Assembly: GCA_947624715.1 (NCBI GenBank)
Contig: CANQLO010000046.1
Span: 1 to 9,110 of the forward strand
Source of the DNA: an uncultured Clostridia bacterium
GTDB taxonomy: Bacteria; Bacillota_A; Clostridia; TANB77; CAG-508
Direction of reading: 5' to 3'
Length of the DNA stretch: 9,110 nucleotides
Positions 1 to 5,816 of the stretch are shown one piece after another. The notes beneath the pieces are model-generated. The model ran no database searches. It had not been told where the DNA came from and worked only from the letters and a program-made list of their open reading frames with translations. The translations under genes were made by a program, and so were the position numbers. How positions within the stretch are numbered: the stretch's first letter is position 1; each line of letters starts with the position of its first letter.

Positions 1-23
1 TCAAGGCTTACAAGCTTTTTCAT
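1..23 (-). CDS. Start of a minus-strand gene running off the left edge
   Basis: On the minus strand an ATG at 23-21 opens a frame reading MKKLVSL before the window ends. Nine bases upstream is a GGAAGG ribosome binding site (33-38), and about 40 bases further up is a strong promoter (65-93) with a 17-base spacer. That combination is what argues for a real gene; the seven visible residues alone would not. A Lys-Lys start followed by hydrophobic residues could be a signal peptide or simply a normal start. The product cannot be identified. It lies downstream of the Rpn nuclease gene on the same strand but has its own promoter. Confidence 0.45.
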
Positions 24-32
24 TTTGTTTTT

Positions 33-38
33 CCTTCC
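33..38 (-). promoter_or_regulatory. RBS of the left-edge partial gene
   Basis: GGAAGG on the minus strand, nine bases before the ATG at 23-21. It supports that start over the earlier minus-strand ATG at about 39, which meets a TGA after six codons. Confidence 0.45.
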
Positions 39-64
39 ATTTCTTTTGTTTTTGATATATAAAA

Positions 65-93
65 ATTATAAACTTATAAAGTACAAATATCAA
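65..93 (-). promoter_or_regulatory. Sigma-A-type promoter for the left-edge gene
   Basis: On the minus strand the -35 box is TTGATA (88-93) and the -10 box is TATAAT (65-70), with a 17-base spacer. This is one mismatch from full consensus. Transcription would start near 58, giving a leader of about 35 bases that includes the GGAAGG site. The -10 region also forms one arm of the inverted repeat 65-134. AT-rich DNA produces chance TATAAT boxes, but the matching -35 box, ideal spacing and downstream RBS make this one credible. Confidence 0.6.
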
Positions 94-134
94 TGGATTT
101 TTCCGAATATACAAAAATGTTATAAGTTTGTAAT
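65..134. repeat. Imperfect 15-bp inverted repeat over the left-edge promoter
   Basis: The arms at 65-79 (attataaacttataa) and 120-134 (ttataagtttgtaat) pair over 15 bases with one mismatch, around a 40-base loop. Read from the Rpn gene on the minus strand, the second arm is followed by a short T run, so it might be a weak terminator. Because the arm contains the -10 box, it could instead be an operator or only AT-rich coincidence. The stem is almost all A and T and would be unstable. Confidence 0.35.
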
Positions 135-159
135 ACTTTTGTAAATTTTAATAATTTTT

Positions 160-1050
160 TTATTTATGTGATTTGCTTTTTTTTATTTTCTCCAACTCCT
201 CTTGGGTTATTTTTGTATATTTTTTTATCAATTCATCATTTACACCATCTGCAAGCATTGATTTTACTATTTCTTTAGTTTTTTCAGTTTTTCCACGTTC
301 TTCTCCAATTCTTTCACCTGTTCTCATTGAGTCTTTTTCATCCATTATTGCTTTTTGCCTTAAAAAAGCTATCCTCTCCATCTCTTCATCTTCCGTCATC
401 TCTTGTACCTTTATTACTGCTTCCTTGATTTCTTTATTTTCTTCCATGATTTGACTCACCTCCTCTGAATTTGGATCATCTATAAATAACATCCACTGTG
501 CTTTTTCATCTTTCTTGTCTTTCTTATACATATATCTCGCTTTTTTCATATTTATTATACGCAATTCAAAGTTCTCTGTCAATATTCTTTCACGCTTTTT
601 CGTCTCTATCAATTTCCATATTGTCTCCATCTCTTCTACCTCTTTTGTTTCTTCTAATTCAAAGTCTATTATTGCTACTAACACTACTCTTTTTATTTCT
701 CCATAGTCTTCTCCTATATTTATTTGGTCGCTATATAGTTTGGACAAATACCATACTAACCTTTTTATAAAATTATCTTTTTTGATTAATTGTATTTCTA
801 CATCTACTTTCTCTTCTTCATTTATCTCTAGTTGCAAATCTAATACTCCCAACTTATCATTTGGCTTTTTCCTTATTATTTCTTTATCATTATTTATTTT
901 TATGCTTTTTATTTTTTCCTCTAGCAATACCTCTACAAAATTCTTTGTTATTTCTTCATTATTTTTACTAAATAAACTTTGAAATACTATATCTATCTTT
1001 GGTTTTAATAAAGTTTTTCCTTTGTTCAATTTTATTTCTTTTTCTTCCAT
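160..1050 (-). CDS. Rpn family recombination-promoting nuclease / PD-(D/E)XK transposase-like protein
   Basis: The 296-residue product looks like the Rpn/PDDEXK_2 family, often annotated as 'putative transposase'. Members studied in E. coli are DNA endonucleases that promote RecA-independent recombination. The N-terminus has the typical KPKIDIVFQSLFS block (residues 16-28, Asp20). The core follows as LGVLDLQLEI (68-77, Asp71) and VDVEIQL (82-88, with the D/E-x-Q part of the active site). The charged C-terminal part (about 225-296) contains GERIGEERGKTEKTKEI and a final helical segment ITQEELEKIKK, which is usual in clostridial members. The length is normal and the frame is intact. An AGGAGG site at 1060-1065, nine bases upstream, fixes the ATG. 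It is monocistronic under its own promoter, and no inverted repeats or other transposon parts bound it. The family call is firm; activity and DNA target are inferred. Confidence 0.85.
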   Translation of the reverse strand: MEEKEIKLNKGKTLLKPKIDIVFQSLFSKNNEEITKNFVEVLLEEKIKSIKINNDKEIIRKKPNDKLGVLDLQLEINEEEKVDVEIQLIKKDNFIKRLVWYLSKLYSDQINIGEDYGEIKRVVLVAIIDFELEETKEVEEMETIWKLIETKKRERILTENFELRIINMKKARYMYKKDKKDEKAQWMLFIDDPNSEEVSQIMEENKEIKEAVIKVQEMTEDEEMERIAFLRQKAIMDEKDSMRTGERIGEERGKTEKTKEIVKSMLADGVNDELIKKYTKITQEELEKIKKSKSHK

Positions 1051-1059
1051 ATAATGTTT

Positions 1060-1065
1060 CCTCCT
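1060..1065 (-). promoter_or_regulatory. RBS of the Rpn family gene
   Basis: A perfect AGGAGG on the minus strand, nine bases before the ATG at 1050-1048. It decides the start of the Rpn frame. Confidence 0.85.
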
Positions 1066-1216
1066 AAATATGTATTTATAGTACTTTTAGTCTACCATAA
1101 GGACTTATTGTGATTATTTTAAATGATATTTCTTTTTCTTCTCACTCCTTTACATTGAAATAAAATTATAATTGAATTAATAAAAATGAAATAAATATAT
1201 GAAAATTAATATTTCT

Positions 1217-1245
1217 ATTGTATGACATTTTTTACCATTTGTCAA
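1217..1245 (-). promoter_or_regulatory. Sigma-A-type promoter of the Rpn family gene
   Basis: On the minus strand a perfect TTGACA -35 box (1240-1245) is separated by exactly 17 bases from a TACAAT -10 box (1217-1222). It points at the Rpn gene, leaving a leader of about 160 bases. The -10 box and the five bases before it are repeated exactly 34 bases upstream (1251-1261), which may be a regulator site or a remnant of a second promoter. Confidence 0.7.
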
Positions 1246-1261
1246 CATAAATTGTATGACA
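1217..1261. repeat. 11-bp direct repeat in the Rpn promoter region
   Basis: The sequence attgtatgaca occurs at 1217-1227 and again at 1251-1261, 34 bases apart start to start. The first copy contains the -10 box of the Rpn promoter. The spacing is roughly three helical turns, so both copies face a similar side of the DNA, as regulator sites often do. Whether it is functional cannot be told from the sequence. Confidence 0.5.
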
Positions 1262-1304
1262 ATATGTGACATTTTTCGACACATTGGTTCATACTTTATT
1301 AACA

Positions 1305-1366
1305 AAAAAACAAAAGTAATATAATATTGTTGACACTTTCAACATACTGTATTACTTTTGTTTTTT
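1305..1366. terminator. Long symmetric hairpin, probable bidirectional terminator
   Basis: The arms aaaaaacaaaagtaata (1305-1321) and tattacttttgtttttt (1350-1366) are perfect 17-bp inverted repeats. Inside them a second perfect stem, tgttga (1328-1333) and tcaaca (1339-1344), closes on the loop cactt. The outer ends give a T run on either strand, as in bidirectional terminators. It is placed to stop transcripts of the minus-strand GT4-GT2 operon, about 150 bases after its last stop codon. The stem is AT-rich, so a small palindromic mobile remnant is an alternative. Confidence 0.55.
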
Positions 1367-1442
1367 CATTTTTTCTACTACTACTTTATTTGCTTTTGCA
1401 AATATTAATGTATTTTTCCTAATTGTTATATTTTTGTAATAA

Positions 1443-1496
1443 TGTCAAAAACCTCCTCCCTATTGACAATATCAATATCCTCCGTCCCCTTTGACA
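1443..1496 (-). repeat. Two REP-like GGGGACGG units at the end of the GT operon
   Basis: Two tandem units lie at 1443-1468 and 1471-1496. The first starts TGTCAA and ends TTGACA; both have a CCTCC(G)TCCC core on the plus strand. The second contains a 20-base block (1479-1498) whose complement matches 5783-5802 at 19 of 20 positions: GCTGTCAAAGGGGACGGAGG against GCTGTCAATGGGGACGGAGG. Further TTGACA-like motifs follow at 1492-1512. The G+C-rich core stands out in this AT-rich DNA. They sit within 17 bases of the GT2 stop codon, a usual position for REP-type elements. Confidence 0.7.
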
Positions 1497-1512
1497 GCCT
1501 TTGACATTGACA

Positions 1513-2304
1513 TTAAAAATATTTTCTAAAATTGTTTTCTCCTTTTTCAATTAAGTCGTTTAACAATTCTAATCTCAATGGTAGCCTGTCAGCTTTAATT
1601 CTTTCTAATATATTTAGTTTGTATTCTGGATATTTGAAACATAAATAATACATCTTAGATAATTCTTGTACTAAATCAGTCATTACTTTTCCAGATACTT
1701 CTTGTGTTGTGTTGCTGTTTTCTACTTTTCTATATATGAAAAATGGTTCTTCTAGATAATCATATGTTTTACATTTACATAAAGATTCCAATGAAAAACA
1801 TACATCTTCATATGCTATCATTTCCGTAAATCTTATATCTTCAATCAATTCTCTTTTATAGCATCTTGCCACACAGCCCAGAATTTTAGTCTTTTGTATT
1901 CTTTCTTTCATATCAGAAAATTCATCTTTTATTAATGTTATTGTTCCAAAATTATTCTTAATAAAAGGTAATGCAATGATATCTTGATTAATTGCTTTCT
2001 CGTCTAATTTTGATAACACATTTTTTTCTGCTAAATAATCATCACTATCAAGAAATATTATATATTCACCTTTTGCATTTTCAATTCCTACATTTCTAGC
2101 TCCTCCAGCACGTTTTCTATTTGTGTGAAATAATCTTACTGGATATTCCTTTATGATTTCTAAGCTATTGTCATTACTTCCGTCTTCTACTACTATAACT
2201 TCATATTTATCTTTTTCTATATCTTGATTAAACACACTGTCTAAACATTCTCTAATATATTGACCTTTGTTATAGTTAGGTATTATAATTGAAAATTTAC
2301 ACAT
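1513..2304 (-). CDS. Family 2 glycosyltransferase
   Basis: This 263-residue protein is a GT-A fold, family 2 glycosyltransferase that would move a sugar from a nucleotide-activated donor to a growing surface glycan at the cytoplasmic face of the membrane. It opens with FSIIIPNYNKGQYIRECLDS (residues 4-23). Next come VVEDGSNDNS (Asp41, nucleotide binding), GGARNVGIENAKGEYIIFLDS, and the metal-binding DSDD at 86-89. The acceptor side has YED at 165-167, a possible catalytic Asp, and FIYRKVENSNTT at 189-200, common in capsule and wall polysaccharide enzymes. There is no membrane segment, and the C-terminal part is short. It is the second gene of an operon, with TAGGAG at 2315-2320 in the 16-base gap after the GT4 stop. 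Sugar and linkage cannot be predicted. Confidence 0.9.
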   Translation of the reverse strand: MCKFSIIIPNYNKGQYIRECLDSVFNQDIEKDKYEVIVVEDGSNDNSLEIIKEYPVRLFHTNRKRAGGARNVGIENAKGEYIIFLDSDDYLAEKNVLSKLDEKAINQDIIALPFIKNNFGTITLIKDEFSDMKERIQKTKILGCVARCYKRELIEDIRFTEMIAYEDVCFSLESLCKCKTYDYLEEPFFIYRKVENSNTTQEVSGKVMTDLVQELSKMYYLCFKYPEYKLNILERIKADRLPLRLELLNDLIEKGENNFRKYF

Positions 2305-2314
2305 ATTTTTATTT

Positions 2315-2320
2315 CTCCTA
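2315..2320 (-). promoter_or_regulatory. RBS of the GT2 gene in the operon gap
   Basis: TAGGAG on the minus strand, ten bases before the ATG at 2304-2302. It follows directly on the GT4 stop codon (2323-2321), so the two genes are almost certainly co-transcribed and each is translated from its own site. Confidence 0.75.
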
Positions 2321-3328
2321 TTATAATAATTTTGACCATCTTCTTAATGTTCTGTCATTAGACCATTTAAAATCTTTTAAGTTGTCTTTGTATATTTTCT
2401 TATTCTTTAATATTAAGTCAATTTTTTCTTCATAAGAATCTAAATTGTCTCTACTTAAAATAATTCCAGTTTCATTATCCAATATTTGTTCATAAGCAAC
2501 GTCAAAATCTGTTACAATACATGGAACTCCAAGAATTTTTGCTTCTGTTAAAACTAATCCCCAAGTTTCATTGTCACTTAATAAAACTAAATAATCACAT
2601 TTTTTTATTATATTGTAAGGATTGTCCACAAATCCTGTAAAAACAAAGTTATCCTCTAATTCGGCATATTTATTTTTTATCTCTTCTTCAACCTCTTTAT
2701 AATAATTGCCTCCTACTATATGCCATTTAAAATCTATATTATGGCTTTTTAATAACTTTGCTAATTTTAATTGTCTTTCAAATCCTTTTTCGTAACATAC
2801 TCTTCCAACAGATACTAAATTTAATTCATGATCTGTATCCATTTCTATTTCTTCATTTGATTTATTTATAATATCATCTACATCAATAATGTTATAAATA
2901 ACTCTTATCTTTCCCCTTACTTTATCAGCATATTCTTGTTTAAGCATTATTTTTTTGCATGTTTCACTAACTGTAACAATCTCATCCACTACTTCATAAA
3001 ATAAATCATCTGTAAAAATTGATGACTCTCTTCCTCCAAAGTGGTGAAACCATAGCATTGTTTTATTTCTTTTTATTTTATCATTTATATCAAGTGCAGA
3101 TTTATATGGAGAACATAAGACTAATGTGTCTATATCTCCTCTATAATTATCGTCTATTTTCACTACTTGTGCATATTTCTCATACTTTTTTAATAACTCT
3201 TTGTCAGATGTATCATCAGTATAACCTATATAAATTTCATACCCTTTTAAATTTCTTACTAAGCTTAATATTGCGATTTCAGTTCCACCTATATAAAACA
3301 TAGGTCTATAAAACATTATTTTCTTCAT
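2321..3328 (-). CDS. Family 4 (GT-B fold) glycosyltransferase
   Basis: The 335-residue product has the layout of a retaining GT4 glycosyltransferase. The N-terminal acceptor domain has MKKIMFYRPMFYIGGTEIAI (1-20) with the GGTE loop, and WFHHFGGRESS at 93-103. The interdomain stretch VIYNIIDVDDI (143-153) is the usual 'NGID' area. The C-terminal donor domain starts with LVSVGRVCYEKGFE (171-184), where the family normally has GR...KG, and carries WHIVGG (202-207) and FTGFVDNPYNIIKKCDYLVLLS. The E-x7-E signature is ETWGLVLTE (Glu254, Glu262), followed by GVPCIVTDF. All key blocks are present, and the length is slightly below the usual 350-400. It starts at 3328 with AAAAGG at 3340-3345, and it leads the operon with the GT2 gene. 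Role in teichoic acid, capsule or glycoprotein synthesis is inferred only. Confidence 0.9.
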   Translation of the reverse strand: MKKIMFYRPMFYIGGTEIAILSLVRNLKGYEIYIGYTDDTSDKELLKKYEKYAQVVKIDDNYRGDIDTLVLCSPYKSALDINDKIKRNKTMLWFHHFGGRESSIFTDDLFYEVVDEIVTVSETCKKIMLKQEYADKVRGKIRVIYNIIDVDDIINKSNEEIEMDTDHELNLVSVGRVCYEKGFERQLKLAKLLKSHNIDFKWHIVGGNYYKEVEEEIKNKYAELEDNFVFTGFVDNPYNIIKKCDYLVLLSDNETWGLVLTEAKILGVPCIVTDFDVAYEQILDNETGIILSRDNLDSYEEKIDLILKNKKIYKDNLKDFKWSNDRTLRRWSKLL

Positions 3329-3703
3329 ATGATACTATTCCTTTTTATTAAAATATTTATCATGTAAACAATTTATGTATATAATATTCTCATTATATCA
3401 TTTATTTTCTTAATTGAAAAGAGTTTTCCAAAATTTTTAAGAATATTTTAAGAATTGATACTACTCTAGCAAATTGCGTTTTGCTGTATAATTGCATTTT
3501 CGTTTTTGTCGATATTTCATCACATATTGTTATAAAAATTTTAATAATATTTATTTTGTCTAAATTTTAGATAAATACTCAGAAAAAATATAATTTTGTA
3601 TAATTTTTGTTTAGTCGGAAACAATAAAATTATATAAAATGCTATTGAAAAAAAATTTGATTATAGCGATTTTATAAAATTTATAGAAAGGATAGATTTT
3701 CCT
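3329..3703. other. 375-bp divergent intergenic region
   Basis: This very AT-rich stretch separates the minus-strand GT operon from the plus-strand surface protein gene and must contain both promoters. The GT promoter candidate is at 3392-3420. A small hairpin, agcaaa/tttgct (3468-3485), sits in the middle next to an isolated TATAAT (3487-3492) with no matching -35 box. Plus-strand candidates for the surface protein are weak: TTGTTT (3607-3612) before TATATA/TATAAA boxes around 3630-3637. An RBS, GAAAGGA (3686-3692), is clear. I see no coding frame or RNA gene here. Confidence 0.5.
3392..3420 (-). promoter_or_regulatory. Probable promoter of the GT4-GT2 operon
   Basis: On the minus strand a perfect TATAAT (3392-3397) is preceded, after 17 bases, by TTTTCA (3415-3420), which matches TTGACA at four of six positions. 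It lies about 65 bases upstream of the GT4 ATG and faces the right way. The region is AT-rich, so the -10 box alone would not be convincing. Confidence 0.45.
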
Positions 3704-4819
3704 ATGAAAAGTACAATAAGAACAATTTTGTTTTCAATTATTTTATTACTAGCCTTCTTTTCTATTCCAAACATTGTAAGAGCTGATACTCGTACTGCTG
3801 GAAGTGAAAGCGAATTACTTAACGCAATTGAGGAAGCAAATAACGGAGATACTATTTCTTTAACTTCTAATATAGTTTTAACAAGACCTGTTAGTATATC
3901 TGAAAAAGATATAACTATTAATGGTAATGGATTAACTATAACTAGAGCAGCAGAAGGATATCAAGCTGTTGGTGCTAATAGTACTTTAATCACAGCTGGT
4001 AAGACTGGTACTAAATTACACTTAATGAATATGAAATTAATTGGTGCAGAAAAATATGGTGTTCAATCATATAATGGTGCTTATGTTTCATTAGATGGTG
4101 TAACAATATCTGATTGTGGATATGGTGGAGTTTTAGTTAATGCTGGTACAGTTGAAGTAAACAACTTAGTTTTAAATAGAAATGGTAATCCAAATAACAA
4201 TGGTATTGAAATAGCAAAAGGTCAGGGAGTATATGATGAAGGTGTTAAGCCTGTATTATTAATGAATGGTACATTATCTTCAACTGAAACAACAAATGTT
4301 GTATTTCTTGCTGTTAATGATACTTTAACTGAATTTGATGTGGTTAATGGTGAAAATACAACTGATAAAATTTTTGTTAGTGGAAATAAAGTAGTTGTTA
4401 CAGATCCGAATAATAATGTTAAATTTATAAGTAATGAAAATCAAAAACCAGGGTTAAAATTTGATGGTAGCGAATATGTTCCTAATATTCCTGTAACAGT
4501 TGTTTTAATGGATAAAACAACAACTGTAAATGTTTTACAAGGCTCAAAACTTACTGAAGAAGAATTAAGAAATCAAATTAATTTAGCTTCATTAGAATTA
4601 TCAAATTACAATATCGATGGTTTCTATTCTGATGAAGAATTTACAGAAAGCTTTGATTTTTCACAAGACATCACAGAAGAAATAACAGTATATGCTAAGT
4701 TAAGTAAAAAACCTGAAAAGGACAACACCCCTAAAACCGGTTTTGATAACAAGTTAGGATTAGCTATATTTGTAATTGCTATTTCTTCTATGGCAATTGT
4801 AGCTTTAAAAAGAAAATAA
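3704..4819 (+). CDS. Cell-wall-anchored surface protein with beta-helix and InlB-type domain
   Basis: The 371-residue precursor has a signal peptide (1-27, likely cut after VRA). Residues about 35-210 look like a right-handed beta-helix (pectate-lyase-like fold): short Asn/Gly-rich turns such as ITINGNGLTI, LHLMNMKLIGAEKYGV and VSLDGVTISDCGYGGV repeat at about 20-25 residues. Residues about 257-335 resemble an InlB B-repeat/Flg_new domain, with GSKL early and NIDGFYSDEEFTESFDFSQ then ITVYAKL at the end. The C-terminus is a sorting signal: TPKTG (342-346), hydrophobic segment (350-367) and KRK tail. Such proteins are linked covalently to peptidoglycan by sortase, and the sortase gene follows directly. 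No catalytic residues for a polysaccharide lyase are evident, so adhesion or glycan binding is more likely than an enzyme; that is inference. GAAAGGA at 3686-3692 supports the ATG. Confidence 0.85.
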   Translation: MKSTIRTILFSIILLLAFFSIPNIVRADTRTAGSESELLNAIEEANNGDTISLTSNIVLTRPVSISEKDITINGNGLTITRAAEGYQAVGANSTLITAGKTGTKLHLMNMKLIGAEKYGVQSYNGAYVSLDGVTISDCGYGGVLVNAGTVEVNNLVLNRNGNPNNNGIEIAKGQGVYDEGVKPVLLMNGTLSSTETTNVVFLAVNDTLTEFDVVNGENTTDKIFVSGNKVVVTDPNNNVKFISNENQKPGLKFDGSEYVPNIPVTVVLMDKTTTVNVLQGSKLTEEELRNQINLASLELSNYNIDGFYSDEEFTESFDFSQDITEEITVYAKLSKKPEKDNTPKTGFDNKLGLAIFVIAISSMAIVALKRK

Positions 4820-4849
4820 TTTATAAAAATTTCTTAAAACATTTTAGAT

Positions 4850-4876
4850 TGCCTACATTATGATTTAATGTAGGCA
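4850..4876 (+). terminator. Hairpin between surface protein and sortase genes
   Basis: Arms tgcctacatta (4850-4860) and taatgtaggca (4866-4876) form a perfect 11-bp stem around the loop tgatt, 31 bases after the surface protein stop codon. The following sequence is T-rich but lacks a clean T run, so termination would be partial. That suits a highly expressed substrate gene with lower read-through into the sortase gene. Confidence 0.6.
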
Positions 4877-4956
4877 TTAGTAATATTAGGGAAGTACATA
4901 TCAGTAAGATAATAAGTTTCAAAAGTAATTATCAGAACTTTTAATTTTATAAATTT

Positions 4957-4965
4957 AAAGGAAGG
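4957..4965 (+). promoter_or_regulatory. RBS of the sortase gene
   Basis: AAAGGAAGG lies 13 bases before the ATG at 4979. The spacing is on the long side, but no alternative start is nearer, and this ATG gives a complete N-terminal membrane anchor. Confidence 0.65.
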
Positions 4966-4978
4966 AAAATTAGTAATT

Positions 4979-5809
4979 ATGAATAAAAAATTACGAAAAG
5001 TTTTAATTATAATTTTAATCTCATTAATTATTATTTCATTACTATATATTATTAAAGTTGCTTATGATATTTATGGTGCAAAAAGACAAAGCACATTATT
5101 AAATGATATTTCAGTTAATCAAGAGACTTTTGAAAAAGGAAATAACGTAGATGAGGAAGGAAATAATGTAACTGAGGAAGATTCCAGATTTGTAAAAACA
5201 GAAAGAATGTTAAAGCTTGAAGAACTTCAAAATGAAAATCCTGAAATAGTAGCATGGATTGAAATAGAAAACACTAATATAAATTACCCAGTTCTTCAAT
5301 GTGATAATAATGATTTTTACATGAATCATGATTACAAAAAAGACTATTCTTTAGGTGGTGCTATATTTTTAGATAAATCATATTCGTGGGAGCCTCAGAG
5401 TACAAATTTACTAATTTATGGTCATAATATGATAAATGGTACAATGTTTGAAAACTTGTTAAATTATAGAGATATAAATTATTATTATGAGCACCCTAAT
5501 ATAAGATTTACAACTAATAATGAAGATTCTCAATATGAGATATTTGCAGTTTTTCCTTCAAGAACATACTACAAACATGAGCAAAATGTTTTTAGATATT
5601 ATTATTTTATAAATGCTAACAATGAAGAAGAATATAATAGCTTTGTATCAAATGCAAAAAAAGCTTCAATCTATGATACCGGCAAAACAGCACAATATGG
5701 AGATGGGCTTATTACTCTTTCAACTTGTGCATATCATACAACAGATGGAAAGTTTGTTGTTGTTGGAAGAAAAGCTGTCAATGCTGTCAATGGGGACGGA
5801 GGTTTTTGA
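4979..5809 (+). CDS. Class B-type sortase
   Basis: This 276-residue enzyme is a membrane-bound cysteine transpeptidase that cuts a sorting signal between Thr and Gly and joins the protein to peptidoglycan. It has an N-terminal membrane anchor (about 8-27), a charged linker, and the sortase barrel from about 75. The catalytic set is complete: His149 in LLIYGHNM, Cys250 in ITLSTCAY, Arg264 in VVVGRK. The ENTNINYPVLQCDNNDFYM stretch, the long helix-rich insert before the Cys, and the overall length match class B enzymes such as clostridial SrtB. Those enzymes accept PXTG-type signals rather than strict LPXTG, which fits the TPKTG protein encoded just upstream. The last eleven residues, AVNAVNGDGGF, and the TGA come largely from a REP-like element, so the natural end was probably near Arg264-Lys265. 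The class is assigned from sequence features only. Confidence 0.9.
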   Translation: MNKKLRKVLIIILISLIIISLLYIIKVAYDIYGAKRQSTLLNDISVNQETFEKGNNVDEEGNNVTEEDSRFVKTERMLKLEELQNENPEIVAWIEIENTNINYPVLQCDNNDFYMNHDYKKDYSLGGAIFLDKSYSWEPQSTNLLIYGHNMINGTMFENLLNYRDINYYYEHPNIRFTTNNEDSQYEIFAVFPSRTYYKHEQNVFRYYYFINANNEEEYNSFVSNAKKASIYDTGKTAQYGDGLITLSTCAYHTTDGKFVVVGRKAVNAVNGDGGF

Positions 5810-5811
5810 CA
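5785..5811 (+). repeat. REP-like GGGGACGG unit overlapping the sortase 3' end
   Basis: The 27-base unit starts TGTCAA (5785-5790), ends TTGACA (5806-5811) and has GGGGACGGAGG as its core (5792-5802). It overlaps the last codons and the TGA (5807-5809) of the sortase gene. A preceding GCTGTCAAT is duplicated at 5774-5782 and 5783-5791. The core block is 19/20 identical to the complement of 1479-1498. Confidence 0.75.
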
Positions 5812-5816
5812 CTAAC

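Larger units (their letters stand above)
1051..1512. other. 462-bp non-coding region between the Rpn gene and the glycosyltransferase operon
   Basis: No frame here has a convincing start, RBS and length. The region holds, left to right, the Rpn RBS and promoter, an 11-bp direct repeat (1217-1227 and 1251-1261), several TGTCA/TGACA motifs between 1223 and 1283, a long hairpin (1305-1366), and two REP-like units (1443-1496) just after the GT2 stop. Both flanking genes are on the minus strand, so the right half is the 3' end of the GT operon and the left half is the Rpn upstream region. Confidence 0.7.

Noticed and set aside
498..982. Plus-strand open frames opposite the Rpn gene
   Set aside because: They are Ser/Phe/Leu-rich shadows of an AT-rich minus-strand gene, have no RBS and overlap the well-supported frame.
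160..1050. Rpn gene as part of a complete insertion sequence
   Set aside because: The gene has its own promoter and RBS, but no terminal inverted repeats or target duplication flank it. The 65-134 repeat has no partner on the other side.
1443..1512. Short repeats with spacers, considered as a CRISPR remnant
   Set aside because: Only two near-adjacent units, separated by two bases and not by spacers, and themselves palindromic with a core found elsewhere next to another gene. REP-like elements explain this better.
3468..3492. Small hairpin and TATAAT in the divergent region as a promoter or RNA
   Set aside because: The hairpin has six base pairs, the -10 box has no -35 partner at a suitable distance, and chance matches are common in such AT-rich DNA.
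3704..4819. Surface protein as a pectate lyase
   Set aside because: The beta-helix pattern alone does not make a lyase; no recognisable calcium-binding or catalytic motif was found.
3704..5809. Sortase-assembled pilus locus
   Set aside because: One surface protein of 371 residues and one class B-type sortase; no pilin motif, no second substrate and no class C sortase.
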